NCBI RefSeq assembly: GCF_002807685.1
Contig: NZ_PEAX01000003.1
Span: forward strand, 62,001-126,000
DNA length: 64,000 nucleotides
Direction: 5' to 3'
Source of the DNA: Neoalteromonas flava
Lineage (GTDB): Bacteria; Pseudomonadota; Gammaproteobacteria; Enterobacterales; Alteromonadaceae
How positions within the stretch are numbered: the stretch's first letter is position 1; each line of letters begins with the position of its first letter. The position numbers and the translations under genes were made by a program. The notes beneath the pieces are model-generated. The model saw only the letters and a list, made by a program, of their open reading frames with translations. It was not told where the DNA came from and did no database searches. Of the stretch, positions 8,157 to 17,497 are shown piece after piece.

Positions 8157-9473
8157 TTAAAGCTTTTCCCAGCGAGTGCTCCAGCTAGCAAGGTCGCGAC
8201 TAGCGTCCCAAATTCTATCCTGTTTTGACTGCTCATTATGTCCTTCGGCTTCACGGGTACTGGTGAAGTAATAATTTTGTTGCATAGTCAGCGTGCGAGG
8301 CTCCTGCTCTAGCAGAGTGTCTTCAATACTCAACAGCGGAATAACTGTTGGTTCATGCATTTGCGTTGGATATAAGCCAAACACCAAATTTTTAGCATCT
8401 GCGGTAAAAAGCCCATAACCTTGCGGGAAGGCACCAACAATTCGATTAAATGCTTGTGCTAAGTGCTCGCTGACCACTCCTTTTTTAGCAAGTTGGTCAA
8501 TCAACATACAGCCTTTGGGCACTTCTGAGCGCTGAAAATCCTGTTTAGTGGAAAATACAACAGAAGCATAAATTTGCGGAATTTTAAGCAGCTCCCCGAT
8601 ACCTGTTGCTGGTTTGTATGCATCTTTGACTAACTCTAAGAGTGTGGCATGGGCAAGCACTTGTGTTTCAGGTGTCGCGTATGCAGTGCCATAATCGACG
8701 CCTAACCCGCTAGTAACATAATCAATACTAAAGCGATAATTCATCTTCAGCAGTGAGGTACGTTCTTCATTGTCGAGTACGCGGAACGGATCTTTGGATT
8801 TGTCATTACCTCGCAGGAGTTTAATGGCGAGTGGGTGAAACAAACCTGCATCTTGAAACAATGCTGACGTGAGCGCTGGGATCGCGACTAAGGCAAACCA
8901 TTTCTGGCGTTCAGCCTCAGTTCCATGAAAACGTATCTCGGGATCGCTAAAGGTCAACCAATTGGGCACTCTTAATAGCTGGTGCTCAATAACTTCATCA
9001 ACGAGGCGTAATGTCAGGGCCATCTTGTAAGGGATTTTTAAACGTTGATGATAATTTTGTTGGTGTCCCTCATGCTGTTCCGATAATAACCAGAGAGAGG
9101 CAAGAAACTTCGCCGTTTTGTGTTGGCTTTGTTGTTTATTTTTACCTTCACACAAGTCATTTAGCGTCTGGCAGACCTTTCTTATCCGCTGTAGCCTCTG
9201 TTGTCTGCCTTTATCTGCTTGACCTTGTAATTCATCAAGTTGCGCGATCAGGCCATCCAGTTCTTGCTGCTGAAACTCTGCAAGTGAAGTGGTGTCTTGG
9301 AGTTCCGCGATTTTTACTTTTAATTCAAGTTGTTGCTTGGCGCGCCGGGCAGCGTTGATAAAATATTGTGAAACGTCGCCCATGATCGATGATGAGTCAT
9401 CGGTGGCATGAGCGATCTCGTCGACAAGTGCCTGTACTTGCGTTAAGTAATCATCTTCAATAGCTGGCTTCAT
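8157..9473 (-). CDS. Conserved protein with degenerate HD-GYP-like C-terminal half
   Basis: The protein is 438 aa and not firmly recognised. Residues 1-120 are a charged coiled coil. From about 190 on, the order of blocks resembles an HD-GYP phosphodiesterase: FQDAGLFHPLAIKLL sits where an HD-GYP protein has its HD dyad, and PKGCMLIDQLAKKGVVSEHL plus IVGAFPQGYGLF resemble the C-terminal end of that domain. The HD dyad reads QD and no GYP motif is seen, so an active cyclic-di-GMP enzyme is unlikely; a scaffold or sensor role is possible. It overlaps the patatin gene stop by four bases (ATGA), so the two products probably act together. Confidence 0.45.
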   Translation of the reverse strand: MKPAIEDDYLTQVQALVDEIAHATDDSSSIMGDVSQYFINAARRAKQQLELKVKIAELQDTTSLAEFQQQELDGLIAQLDELQGQADKGRQQRLQRIRKVCQTLNDLCEGKNKQQSQHKTAKFLASLWLLSEQHEGHQQNYHQRLKIPYKMALTLRLVDEVIEHQLLRVPNWLTFSDPEIRFHGTEAERQKWFALVAIPALTSALFQDAGLFHPLAIKLLRGNDKSKDPFRVLDNEERTSLLKMNYRFSIDYVTSGLGVDYGTAYATPETQVLAHATLLELVKDAYKPATGIGELLKIPQIYASVVFSTKQDFQRSEVPKGCMLIDQLAKKGVVSEHLAQAFNRIVGAFPQGYGLFTADAKNLVFGLYPTQMHEPTVIPLLSIEDTLLEQEPRTLTMQQNYYFTSTREAEGHNEQSKQDRIWDASRDLASWSTRWEKL

Positions 9474-10957
9474 GCCGTTTTCGATTCCACCAACCTCAAG
9501 TTTTTACTTTTTGCCAGTACTCGTGCTTCACGCTCTTTCAGTTGTTTTAGGTAACGTCTGAGGGTTTGGCTTACACGAGTGCTACGCTCAATATAGTCCA
9601 ATTGGGGCCAGGTCGCGCGTTCACCACTGCGGATAAGCTCTGCGATGCTTTCTACACTTGGGTTAGACCACAGATGTGCCAAGCTACGCACTCCTCGCTC
9701 GGGCAAAATATTGATATCACCAACGTATTGTTGATCGATAATTGAGCGGACCTTATGAATGGCTAATTTGGCTGCTTTATTACCTATCGCTGACTCCAAA
9801 ATGTCAAAGGCATAGATGCTGTTTACTTTGGCTAAGTTGGTCACATGGCGCAGGGTTATTCCCAATGCAGAATTAGCATCTTTGCGGTTACGCGATAAAA
9901 ATGGCACCGCTAATGGGTTAGTCTGGCTAACAATACTGTGATTGACACCATACAATCTGGCGAGACGCTCATAGGGTAAATCAGCCATTAGCGAACCATC
10001 GGCGAAACGTCGGTTCGGAATATACGGTACGATATCACCATTGGCCGCTTTAGCGCGCAACTGCACCGGGCTGAAAACAATGGGCACTGCACATGAAGCG
10101 CGCACTGCCTGCGTAATGATTGCGTTGGGTGATGTTTTCGCATTCAAAAGACGTGAAAATTGGTGTAAATCGGCAGCTGAAACCGTGATCGTAATATGCA
10201 GACCCGTGCGCTTAAAGGCCTCTTCAAAGGTCATTACATCAAATAATTCTATGAGCGCGTTTTCAAGTTTGGTTGAGTCGAATAAACTTTTGCCACGCAC
10301 ACCTTTAAAAATGCGCCAATCACGGAATTTATGATAAATAAACTCAGCATTTAGCACATCTAGTAACTCATCGTGAGTTCGTGTTCCCAACATCGCAGCA
10401 ATAATGGAACCCGCGCTGGCCCCAGAGATAACGCCAGGCAATAAATCGCGTTCATTCAGTGATTTGACGACACCACAATGGAAAAAGCCTAAGCCAGCTC
10501 CGCCGCTTAACATTAAGCAGCTGCGTCCGAAGGCATGGGCGGTCTCTTCAAAAAAAGATAGCTTCTCGTAGAAGTCAATTTCTGCTTCATTTGCCGCATA
10601 AATATCATCCAGCGCTAAAACCACTTGCTCAATGAATTCTTGGATCAGTGTTTTGGTGCCAAGCTTGGATTGGTGCTGCAGCACCGGATTGGCAATATTT
10701 CCCAGGTTGCCGTGCAGCCCCTCATGCAGAATAGACATCAAACCGAGGATATCACCCTGACCTCGAGCCAGCTTAATGCGCTGCACACGCTTGCGGATCA
10801 AGCGGTAATCATAGTCACGGCAAGGATCTTTGGCTTTCCATTCATCCGCACCAGAGAGCTCGTCATGCGCAGCACAGGCTTCGCGATACTCTGCGTATGA
10901 TTCTGCATGTTCAATGGCGTCTTCAAGCTGCGCCAAACGGTTATCAAACAAAGGCAT
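9470..10957 (-). CDS. Patatin-like phospholipase/triacylglycerol lipase with DUF3336 domain
   Basis: A 495-aa predicted lipid acyl hydrolase. Residues 1-145 match the DUF3336 helical region found in eukaryotic TGL3/SDP1-type triacylglycerol lipases (YRLIRKRVQRIKLARGQGD). The patatin domain follows, with the oxyanion block GGAGLGFFHCGV, the nucleophile Ser in SGASAGSII (about residue 182), and the catalytic Asp in RFADGSLMADLP (about 318). Together these make the Ser-Asp dyad complete. No signal peptide is seen, so it acts inside the cell. Being near phasins and WS/DGAT, mobilisation of stored neutral lipid is a sensible inference. The downstream HD-GYP-like gene is translationally coupled. 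Confidence 0.85.
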   Translation of the reverse strand: MPLFDNRLAQLEDAIEHAESYAEYREACAAHDELSGADEWKAKDPCRDYDYRLIRKRVQRIKLARGQGDILGLMSILHEGLHGNLGNIANPVLQHQSKLGTKTLIQEFIEQVVLALDDIYAANEAEIDFYEKLSFFEETAHAFGRSCLMLSGGAGLGFFHCGVVKSLNERDLLPGVISGASAGSIIAAMLGTRTHDELLDVLNAEFIYHKFRDWRIFKGVRGKSLFDSTKLENALIELFDVMTFEEAFKRTGLHITITVSAADLHQFSRLLNAKTSPNAIITQAVRASCAVPIVFSPVQLRAKAANGDIVPYIPNRRFADGSLMADLPYERLARLYGVNHSIVSQTNPLAVPFLSRNRKDANSALGITLRHVTNLAKVNSIYAFDILESAIGNKAAKLAIHKVRSIIDQQYVGDINILPERGVRSLAHLWSNPSVESIAELIRSGERATWPQLDYIERSTRVSQTLRRYLKQLKEREARVLAKSKNLRLVESKTA

Positions 10958-11100
10958 ACTGCACCTTTAAAGTTGATTATCTTGTTTGCAGTGTAAACAA
11001 AATGTTTAGAAACCACTACCCAATTTCTTAATACCCATGAATCTAAATAAATGCTTAAAAAACGCGTGAAATTAAGCCTGCAAGGAGGTTACGCAGACGA

Positions 11101-12372
11101 ATGTTTAGGGTACACTCAAACCTTGAAGTTCAATTTATAATAATAAAGCGCATATTCATTACTATGGAATGGAACCTAGCCACCCTTACATTGTTATCGA
11201 TTCCCCTGGTTAGTGCCATCGTGGGGTGGGTGACTAATTTTCTTGCGGTCAAAATGATGTTTTATCCCATCGAGTTTTTTGGCATAAAGCCCTTTTTCGG
11301 ATGGCAAGGACTTATTCCTGCGAAACGCAGGGAAATGGCAGAAATCGAAGTCGAGTTGGTATTAGGTAAGCTTCTTAGCGTCGAAGAGCTAGCCGAAAGG
11401 CTTGATCCAGATGAATTAACCAACGCGATCCAGCGGCGTTTAACGCAAGTCTTGCGTAAAATCGTGAATGAAGTCATGCGTGAATCAGCGCCACACCTAT
11501 GGGCTGGTCTGCCAGTGCAGGGAAAGAACCTTGTTTATGCACGAATAGAGGCCGATATTCCCAATGTAGTGCACAAAATGGTCAATGATTTTCAATATAA
11601 CATTAACGAAATATTGAATATTAAAGAGCTCGTAGTCGAGCAATTGGTTAACGAGCCGGAATTAATCAACGAAATTTTCTTAAAATCTGGCGAAAAAGAA
11701 TTCCCGTTTATCGTAAAGTCTGGTTTTTATTTCGGTTTCCTATTCGGTTTACCAACCATGCTTCTTTGGCACTTTTATCAGGCGTGGTGGATACTTCCGC
11801 TTGGTGGTCTGTTGGTTGGGTATGCGACCAATTGGATTGCAATTAAAATCATTTTTGAGCCAAAGCAGCCCATCAATCTCGGCCCGTTTAAAATTCAAGG
11901 TATGTTTTTGAAACGGCAAAACGAAGTTGCGCGGGTGTACTCCGATATAATCGAAGAGAAGCTTATTAACTCGAAGAATATAACCAACATGATCCTGCAT
12001 GGGTCTGGTTCGGCACAATTGTTAGAGCTGATTGAGTTACATGTGAATGACGCCATTGAACGTTATGTTGCGCTCGCTCAGCCGTATTTTGCCCTTGGTG
12101 TCGGCTCTGATAAGTACTTTGCCATGAAAGAGTTAGCGGTTAAGCAAATATTCACGAATTCAGATAAATACCTCATGTACGCCTACGATTACGCCAACAA
12201 TGCTCTGCAGGTGGGCAACGATCTTTGTGCGCGTATGCAACAATTAAGTCCGGAGGAATTTGAAGGCGTATTAAGACCTGCCTACCAGGCCGATGAGTGG
12301 AAGTTGATCGTAACAGGGGCTATTCTGGGAGGATTGGCAGGATTTGCACAATTGTATTTTGTGTTTGGCTAA
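11101..12372 (+). CDS. DUF445 family membrane protein
   Basis: A 423-aa protein of the DUF445 family, function unknown. An N-terminal membrane segment (LLSIPLVSAIVGWVTNFLAVK) is followed by a long helical cytoplasmic part, a second pair of hydrophobic segments around residues 205-250 that repeats the GYATNWIAIKIIF motif, and a C-terminal membrane anchor. The ATG at 11101 has a strong AAGGAGG 12 bases upstream. The ATG at 11164 gives the more usual family N-terminus but has no ribosome site. It is the first gene of a close-packed trio with a TetR regulator and WS/DGAT (9-base gaps), so a membrane role in lipid handling is possible. Confidence 0.8.
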   Translation: MFRVHSNLEVQFIIIKRIFITMEWNLATLTLLSIPLVSAIVGWVTNFLAVKMMFYPIEFFGIKPFFGWQGLIPAKRREMAEIEVELVLGKLLSVEELAERLDPDELTNAIQRRLTQVLRKIVNEVMRESAPHLWAGLPVQGKNLVYARIEADIPNVVHKMVNDFQYNINEILNIKELVVEQLVNEPELINEIFLKSGEKEFPFIVKSGFYFGFLFGLPTMLLWHFYQAWWILPLGGLLVGYATNWIAIKIIFEPKQPINLGPFKIQGMFLKRQNEVARVYSDIIEEKLINSKNITNMILHGSGSAQLLELIELHVNDAIERYVALAQPYFALGVGSDKYFAMKELAVKQIFTNSDKYLMYAYDYANNALQVGNDLCARMQQLSPEEFEGVLRPAYQADEWKLIVTGAILGGLAGFAQLYFVFG

Positions 12373-12381
12373 GGCTACCTT

Positions 12382-13023
12382 ATGAAAACGGCAGAGCGGA
12401 TTTTAGCAACTTCATTAGAGCTTTTTAATCAGGAAGGCGAGGCCAGTGTCACTAGTGTGGATATCGCTAACGAGCTCGACATCAGTCCCGGCAACCTGTA
12501 TTACCATTTTAAGGGTAAGGAAATCATCGTTGATGCTCTTTTCGAACTGCATGTTGAGCAAATGGAAAAGCTGTTAAACGTGCAAAATACCGGCGAGCTA
12601 ACACTCGAAGAGCAGTTTTATTATATCTATATTCTGCTCGAAAAAATTCACCTTTATCGCTTTTTATACCGTTCTCCAATGGACTTGATGGAAAAGTATC
12701 CAGACGTAGAAAAAGGCATGCAACGTTTGGTTAAGTTGATTGAGGCTAGGTTAGAAGCGATGTTTGCGCATGCCATACAAAATCAATATATCCGTATAGA
12801 CACAAGCGAACTTAAGCCCTTAGTTGAGGTGTGCAGTTTGGTTATGATCCAGTCATGTCAGTATTTTCAGATGAAAAAGCGTTTGGATGATGACACGCAA
12901 ATTTATGATACGCTGAATTTACTCTTAACGCTGTTGATCCCCAGAATGCAAGTCCCGGTGGACAATCTAACCCATTTGCAGCAAAGCATCGCGGTGCACG
13001 CGTTTACGCGCGGTGATGAATAA
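12382..13023 (+). CDS. TetR family transcriptional regulator
   Basis: A 213-aa one-domain-pair repressor. The N-terminal TetR helix-turn-helix spans residues 5-50, with SVTSVDIANELDISPGNLYY followed by HFKGKEIIV. The C-terminal ligand domain holds the block YRFLYRSPMDLMEKYPDVEK, typical of a TetR subgroup near acyltransferase and lipid genes. It sits 9 bases after the DUF445 gene and 9 bases before WS/DGAT, so it probably regulates this operon. The ligand is unknown; an acyl-CoA or fatty acid is a plausible guess. Confidence 0.85.
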   Translation: MKTAERILATSLELFNQEGEASVTSVDIANELDISPGNLYYHFKGKEIIVDALFELHVEQMEKLLNVQNTGELTLEEQFYYIYILLEKIHLYRFLYRSPMDLMEKYPDVEKGMQRLVKLIEARLEAMFAHAIQNQYIRIDTSELKPLVEVCSLVMIQSCQYFQMKKRLDDDTQIYDTLNLLLTLLIPRMQVPVDNLTHLQQSIAVHAFTRGDE

Positions 13024-13032
13024 GGTGACGTA

Positions 13033-14523
13033 ATGAAAAAGCCAGAAAAAGCCAAAACCCTGACCTTTTTAGATAAAACCTTTTGGATCACCGAATCTGT
13101 TGATAATCCTAAGCATGTGGCCAGTCTACAGCTACTGAAAAAGCCACAAGATAGCAATGGTTCGGATTACGTTGATGCGCTGTATCAAGAAGTTTTGCAA
13201 TATGACAAAGCCTCCAATCCGTTCAATTGTCGGGTGAAAAGTATTCTTGGCTTTCCGGTAAAGTTGCAGCCGGTAAAACGCTTAGATATGCATTATCACG
13301 TTCAGATACATGTGATTGAAGATATGCATGATCGGCAAGCACTAGATGATTATATCGCCAAAATGCATGAGGTTTTATTAGACCGTGACAAGCCACTTTG
13401 GCAATTTCATTTTATCCATGACGGCAAAAGCGACACCTATGGAATTTACGTAAAAGTTCATCATATGTACGGCGATGGCGCTACCCTAGTGCGTTGGTTT
13501 CAAGAGGGGTACCATACCGAAAAAACCGATGAGAGCTTCGTGCCGGTATGGGCGGTGCGACGCAAGCGTTCTAGTCGACCAAGGGTTAAATTGTGGCGTA
13601 AAGTCGTGCGCCAAGTTTGGAGCTTTTTGATCGGTCTTAAAGATTTACTGATTATTTTTATTCGTTTGTTTTTTAAAATTATCTGGATCAACCGACACTA
13701 CATGCCTGTGCCGTTTAGCGGTACCCGTACGGTATTGACGGGACAAGTTAAATCGGGGCGTGCGGTTGCAACCATGGATATCGATTTTGAACGCGTTCGA
13801 CAGGTAGGTAAAAAAACGCGCGCCTCGGCAAATGAGATCTTGTTGTGTGTATTTGATATTGGTATTCATCGATTTCTTCAAGACTATGGGCATACCTTCG
13901 AAAAAGCGCTGTTTACTAATATGCCAATTAATCTGCGTAAACCCGGCGAGCAAACCTCCGGCAATAAGATTGCCATTGTGCCGGTGGAGCTAGCGCACGG
14001 GAAAACCGACCCGTATGTGCGTTTACGTCAAATAATTGCCAATCACCGCATCGTGAAGCAGGCGGCGCAGCATGCTAGCCCTGGTGCGTTTAGTTATTAC
14101 ACTGTTGTGATCCAGTCATTTGCCTTGATTTTTGAAGTTTTACGCCTCTCCAATGTAACTCGCCCCATCGCTAACTTGCTGGTTTCCAATGTGCCAGGCC
14201 CGGCCGAGAAGCGTTACTTAAAAGACAGCGAACTCTTGGCTAATTATCCGGTTTCCACCATGACACCAGGTGGTGGTGTAAACATCACACTGATGACGTA
14301 TAACGGTGTAGCCAACATCGGCATGGTCTGCTGCAACAAAAACATAAAGTCGCTGCAGCCGTTGGCTGACTACTGTTCTGAGGCATTCGATCTGCTTGAA
14401 AAAAGCATAGATGATCCAACAGTGAATATTGAAGATATGGGCGAACACTTTCCAGAGATGCCGGTATCTATCGTCACTGAAACGCTGGATACACAAGATA
14501 ACAAAAAAGCCGTAGGTCAATAA
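13033..14523 (+). CDS. Wax ester synthase / diacylglycerol acyltransferase (WS/DGAT)
   Basis: A 496-aa acyltransferase that joins an acyl-CoA to a fatty alcohol or diacylglycerol to make wax esters or triacylglycerol at the inner face of the membrane. The catalytic motif HHxxxDG is present in VHHMYGDGAT (about residues 144-150). The PLW motif is in DKPLWQFHF, and the C-terminal family block SNVPGP is in LLVSNVPGPAEKRY. A hydrophobic stretch near residues 200-220 (LKDLLIIFIRLFFKII) could be the membrane contact. It is the last gene of the DUF445-TetR-WS/DGAT operon and runs into a bidirectional terminator. Confidence 0.92.
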   Translation: MKKPEKAKTLTFLDKTFWITESVDNPKHVASLQLLKKPQDSNGSDYVDALYQEVLQYDKASNPFNCRVKSILGFPVKLQPVKRLDMHYHVQIHVIEDMHDRQALDDYIAKMHEVLLDRDKPLWQFHFIHDGKSDTYGIYVKVHHMYGDGATLVRWFQEGYHTEKTDESFVPVWAVRRKRSSRPRVKLWRKVVRQVWSFLIGLKDLLIIFIRLFFKIIWINRHYMPVPFSGTRTVLTGQVKSGRAVATMDIDFERVRQVGKKTRASANEILLCVFDIGIHRFLQDYGHTFEKALFTNMPINLRKPGEQTSGNKIAIVPVELAHGKTDPYVRLRQIIANHRIVKQAAQHASPGAFSYYTVVIQSFALIFEVLRLSNVTRPIANLLVSNVPGPAEKRYLKDSELLANYPVSTMTPGGGVNITLMTYNGVANIGMVCCNKNIKSLQPLADYCSEAFDLLEKSIDDPTVNIEDMGEHFPEMPVSIVTETLDTQDNKKAVGQ

Positions 14524-14542
14524 AAACAGTCCCACGGCTTTT
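14505..14542. terminator. Bidirectional terminator after WS/DGAT
   Basis: AAAAGCCGT (14505-14513) pairs with ACGGCTTTT (14534-14542) over a 20-base loop. The WS/DGAT stop codon lies inside the loop. It separates WS/DGAT from the convergent S9 peptidase gene ending at 14556 and could serve both. Confidence 0.6.
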
Positions 14543-14555
14543 GGTTATAGAACCG

Positions 14556-16475
14556 TTACTTGTTGTCTTGGAGATGTTTTTCTAAGAAAGGGATAACTAG
14601 TTCATAGAATTTTCGCACCTCGCCGGTGTTCCTAAAGCTATGACCAGTACCGTTCAAAATATGCTTTTGGTGTTGGATCCCATAAAGCTCAAGCATTCGA
14701 CTCATCCGCCACGAATGCTCTACGTCAACAACTAAGTCCTTAGTACCATGAATTAACATTAATGGTCGCTTAACCTGTTTCGCATTAAACACAGGTGAAT
14801 ACCTCATTAATTCAGTTTGCTGGAGCACAGGGTCACCGATGATTTCTTTTAATCGTTGGGTCAGACCTTCATTATTTTGGACTGAACTCGTATTGAACAA
14901 AAGCGGTAAGTCCATCACGCCTGCAAACGATATCGCGCAGTTAAATTTTTCCGGCGAGCGAATGATACTCATAACTGCCGAATAACCGCCGTAACTCGCA
15001 CCAAACAGGCAACTACGGTCAGGATCAAGTTGTGGGAAACGTTGCAAGGCATCCGCTATCGCTTTTGCTATATCATCTTCAATGGCACGCCCCCATTGCT
15101 GCATACCTTGTTCCTCGAAAGCTTTTCCATAGCCGCCGGAACCACGATAATTCACACGTAATACCGCATATCCTTGACGCACCAACCATTCAACGTCGCC
15201 GTTTAAATAACTAGTATCATACACACCAATAGGACCACCATGCGGCATAATAATAAGCGGAATCGAGTCTCCTTCGCCATTCAGCTCAGTGGGAAGAGAT
15301 AGAAATGACTCTATTGTTGCTTCGCCTTCAGTTGCAGTTTTAAAACTTTCTGTATTCGCCAGAGATACGCCATTTAGCCATGGATACATATCTTCAACAT
15401 CTGAGCATGTGTTGCCTTGATTGACGCAATGAATAAGCGTACCGGGCTTTGTGTTGCCATGTTGAACCAACAGCATTGAGCTACCGTCTTCGCTGCTATT
15501 GAGCACGGTATGATCAACCTTCGGATATTGTGTTGCTATGTTGTTATAGACGTCTTCGATTGTGTTATTAAGGAAATGATAGTTCAGTTGACCCTGTTTA
15601 AGATAAGTTACAGCAAGCGGTGTTGAACGACTCGCATCCATGATAATCCCTTTAACGTCTCTGTCTGGATGCTCAAACAAGACTTCTTTTATCGTAGCTG
15701 AGGATAAATCAAAAACTACAGCAGCATGCGTATCGCGTTGATAATTGGTTACTGCCCAAAGGGTTTGTTTATCTTCGCTGATACCATAAATACTGATTTC
15801 TGTATCCTTATCACCTCTCCATATGCTGCTCATGCGCAGCGACTTTTCGCTTGTTCGTGACCATAGAAGTGGGTGACCATCTTCATAACTGACACCAACC
15901 CTAAGCTGGCTATCTTGGTCAGTCACCCATTCAATGATTTCGCCACTGTTGTAGTTGTATTTTTTGCGCTTTTTGAATAAATAAGGTTTCTTCGTGAACA
16001 ATGTGACTTTGTGCACATCGGAAAAAACCTTGTCATCATCAAAGCGAATTTGAGCGAATAACAACGCGTCTGGTTGATGAGGTAAGCGGTCGACAATATA
16101 GCCGGGGTTATCGATAAAGTCCTGACGTTGAATGCTTATTTCACCGTCAGCGATTAACAAGTCAAAAAATACCGACATGATTTTGCCATTAGATTTATTC
16201 CGTACCTGAATAGCTAGAACATTGTCGCTTAACCAAACCAGTCGATGCACTCGATAGCGTGAATTTACTCCATATACATCACGGTAAGGTGTTGTTGGGT
16301 TACCAACGAATACGTCACCCAATTTCTCAAAAGCGACCATATTGCCGCTTGGACTTAGAGCCACTTCTTCTACTACGGGGCGCTTGAAGAAGTCTTCCAC
16401 AGTGAGTTCGGTTGCTGAATCTGCATATACCGGTTGGCTAATTACTAAAATGAGTAAAAACAATAATTGCTTCAT
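14556..16475 (-). CDS. Exported S9 family (prolyl oligopeptidase-like) peptidase
   Basis: A 639-aa secreted serine peptidase. Residues 1-18 form a signal peptide (LLFLLILVISQPVYA). A beta-propeller-like region runs from about 25 to 380. The alpha/beta hydrolase domain holds the oxyanion block MPHGGPIGVYD, the nucleophile Ser in FGASYGGYSAV (about 495), Asp in HGTKDLVVDVEH (about 578) and His in NGTGHSFRN (about 610). The triad is complete. Periplasmic or surface peptide degradation is expected. Its start overlaps the end of the next upstream gene by four bases, so the two are coupled. Confidence 0.92.
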   Translation of the reverse strand: MKQLLFLLILVISQPVYADSATELTVEDFFKRPVVEEVALSPSGNMVAFEKLGDVFVGNPTTPYRDVYGVNSRYRVHRLVWLSDNVLAIQVRNKSNGKIMSVFFDLLIADGEISIQRQDFIDNPGYIVDRLPHQPDALLFAQIRFDDDKVFSDVHKVTLFTKKPYLFKKRKKYNYNSGEIIEWVTDQDSQLRVGVSYEDGHPLLWSRTSEKSLRMSSIWRGDKDTEISIYGISEDKQTLWAVTNYQRDTHAAVVFDLSSATIKEVLFEHPDRDVKGIIMDASRSTPLAVTYLKQGQLNYHFLNNTIEDVYNNIATQYPKVDHTVLNSSEDGSSMLLVQHGNTKPGTLIHCVNQGNTCSDVEDMYPWLNGVSLANTESFKTATEGEATIESFLSLPTELNGEGDSIPLIIMPHGGPIGVYDTSYLNGDVEWLVRQGYAVLRVNYRGSGGYGKAFEEQGMQQWGRAIEDDIAKAIADALQRFPQLDPDRSCLFGASYGGYSAVMSIIRSPEKFNCAISFAGVMDLPLLFNTSSVQNNEGLTQRLKEIIGDPVLQQTELMRYSPVFNAKQVKRPLMLIHGTKDLVVDVEHSWRMSRMLELYGIQHQKHILNGTGHSFRNTGEVRKFYELVIPFLEKHLQDNK

Positions 16476-17404
16476 TCCGTAACTTCCTTATTTAGACGTT
16501 CTTGAGCATAAAACTGTAAAAATGGATCTTGGGGAGCCAATGAGTTATGCCATTCGTAGCGTTCCATAAGATAGGGATAACGTGTTTCCAGCATTTGTAC
16601 CAGAATAGCTGATCGGTCATACAAATCGCCCCGTGCACCTTTACCTTTGGTTTCAAAGATAAAAACACCGGTAAAATTTAGTTTTTGTGGCATAACTGAA
16701 AATTCAAATTCATTTTCAGTAAAGTCGAAAAAACTGTAGCTCGTTGAACCCGATATGTTGATATTACTGTCTTGCAAGGCAAATCCGTTGAATCCGAGCT
16801 CTACTCGATCCCAACGATAAGTACCTTGTTGCAGTTTTCGAATCTCAAAATGCTCAGCGAAGGCCAAAGGACCAATTTTGAAAGAGTTTAATAGCCCATC
16901 ACCGACAATTGTTATTTTAGGCGCGACGCCATAGGAATACGCCGAGATAATGGCGAGACCTTCAGAACTGTCAAGTTGCTCAAGTTCTATGCGACTACTG
17001 ATCCCTTCTTTCAGATGCTCAAGTAATTGCTGATACCGTTCTACACGTTGTTCAAGTTGAATTTCTAATTTTTCTTCCGCACCGCAGTAACGTTCAGCAT
17101 TTTCATCAGTTGCTATGCCATTCACCATGTCATAAATGTCGTGGGTAAAGCGTTGATAGTGCTTAGGGTAGTCATAATAGTCTTGCCAGATAGTGGCAAT
17201 CATAGCAAAGCTCACATTAGGATCTTGTCGGATAGTTAGGTAGCGCTCCTCTAGTTCCGCTAGATCTAAGTGAAATTTTTCATTGAGTGAATCAATCTCA
17301 CTTTTATATTCTGCGGCCAGTTCAACGGCAAAATCCACACATGAGTCAGCGAGTGTAGGTAGTGGCAAACACGACAATAGTGTTATTAGGTAAATAGGTT
17401 TCAT
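16472..17404 (-). CDS. Exported protein of unknown function
   Basis: A 310-aa protein not recognised as a known family. Residues 1-19 look like a cleavable signal peptide (LITLLSCLPLPTLADS). The middle is a charged helical region (about 30-145). The rest, from about 155, looks beta-rich (ITIVGDGLLNSFKIGPLAF, NINISGSTSYSFF). It is translationally coupled to the downstream S9 peptidase (ATGA overlap), which suggests the two products work in the same compartment, perhaps as substrate-binding partner or inhibitor. That role is only inference. Confidence 0.65.
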   Translation of the reverse strand: MKPIYLITLLSCLPLPTLADSCVDFAVELAAEYKSEIDSLNEKFHLDLAELEERYLTIRQDPNVSFAMIATIWQDYYDYPKHYQRFTHDIYDMVNGIATDENAERYCGAEEKLEIQLEQRVERYQQLLEHLKEGISSRIELEQLDSSEGLAIISAYSYGVAPKITIVGDGLLNSFKIGPLAFAEHFEIRKLQQGTYRWDRVELGFNGFALQDSNINISGSTSYSFFDFTENEFEFSVMPQKLNFTGVFIFETKGKGARGDLYDRSAILVQMLETRYPYLMERYEWHNSLAPQDPFLQFYAQERLNKEVTE

Positions 17405-17497
17405 GTAATACTTCTTGTTAGTTGCTTGAACAAAACAAGAAATAATATTGACGGGCTTAATAAGCGTCTGCAGTAAACATTCCTTGTTCGCAGCGGA

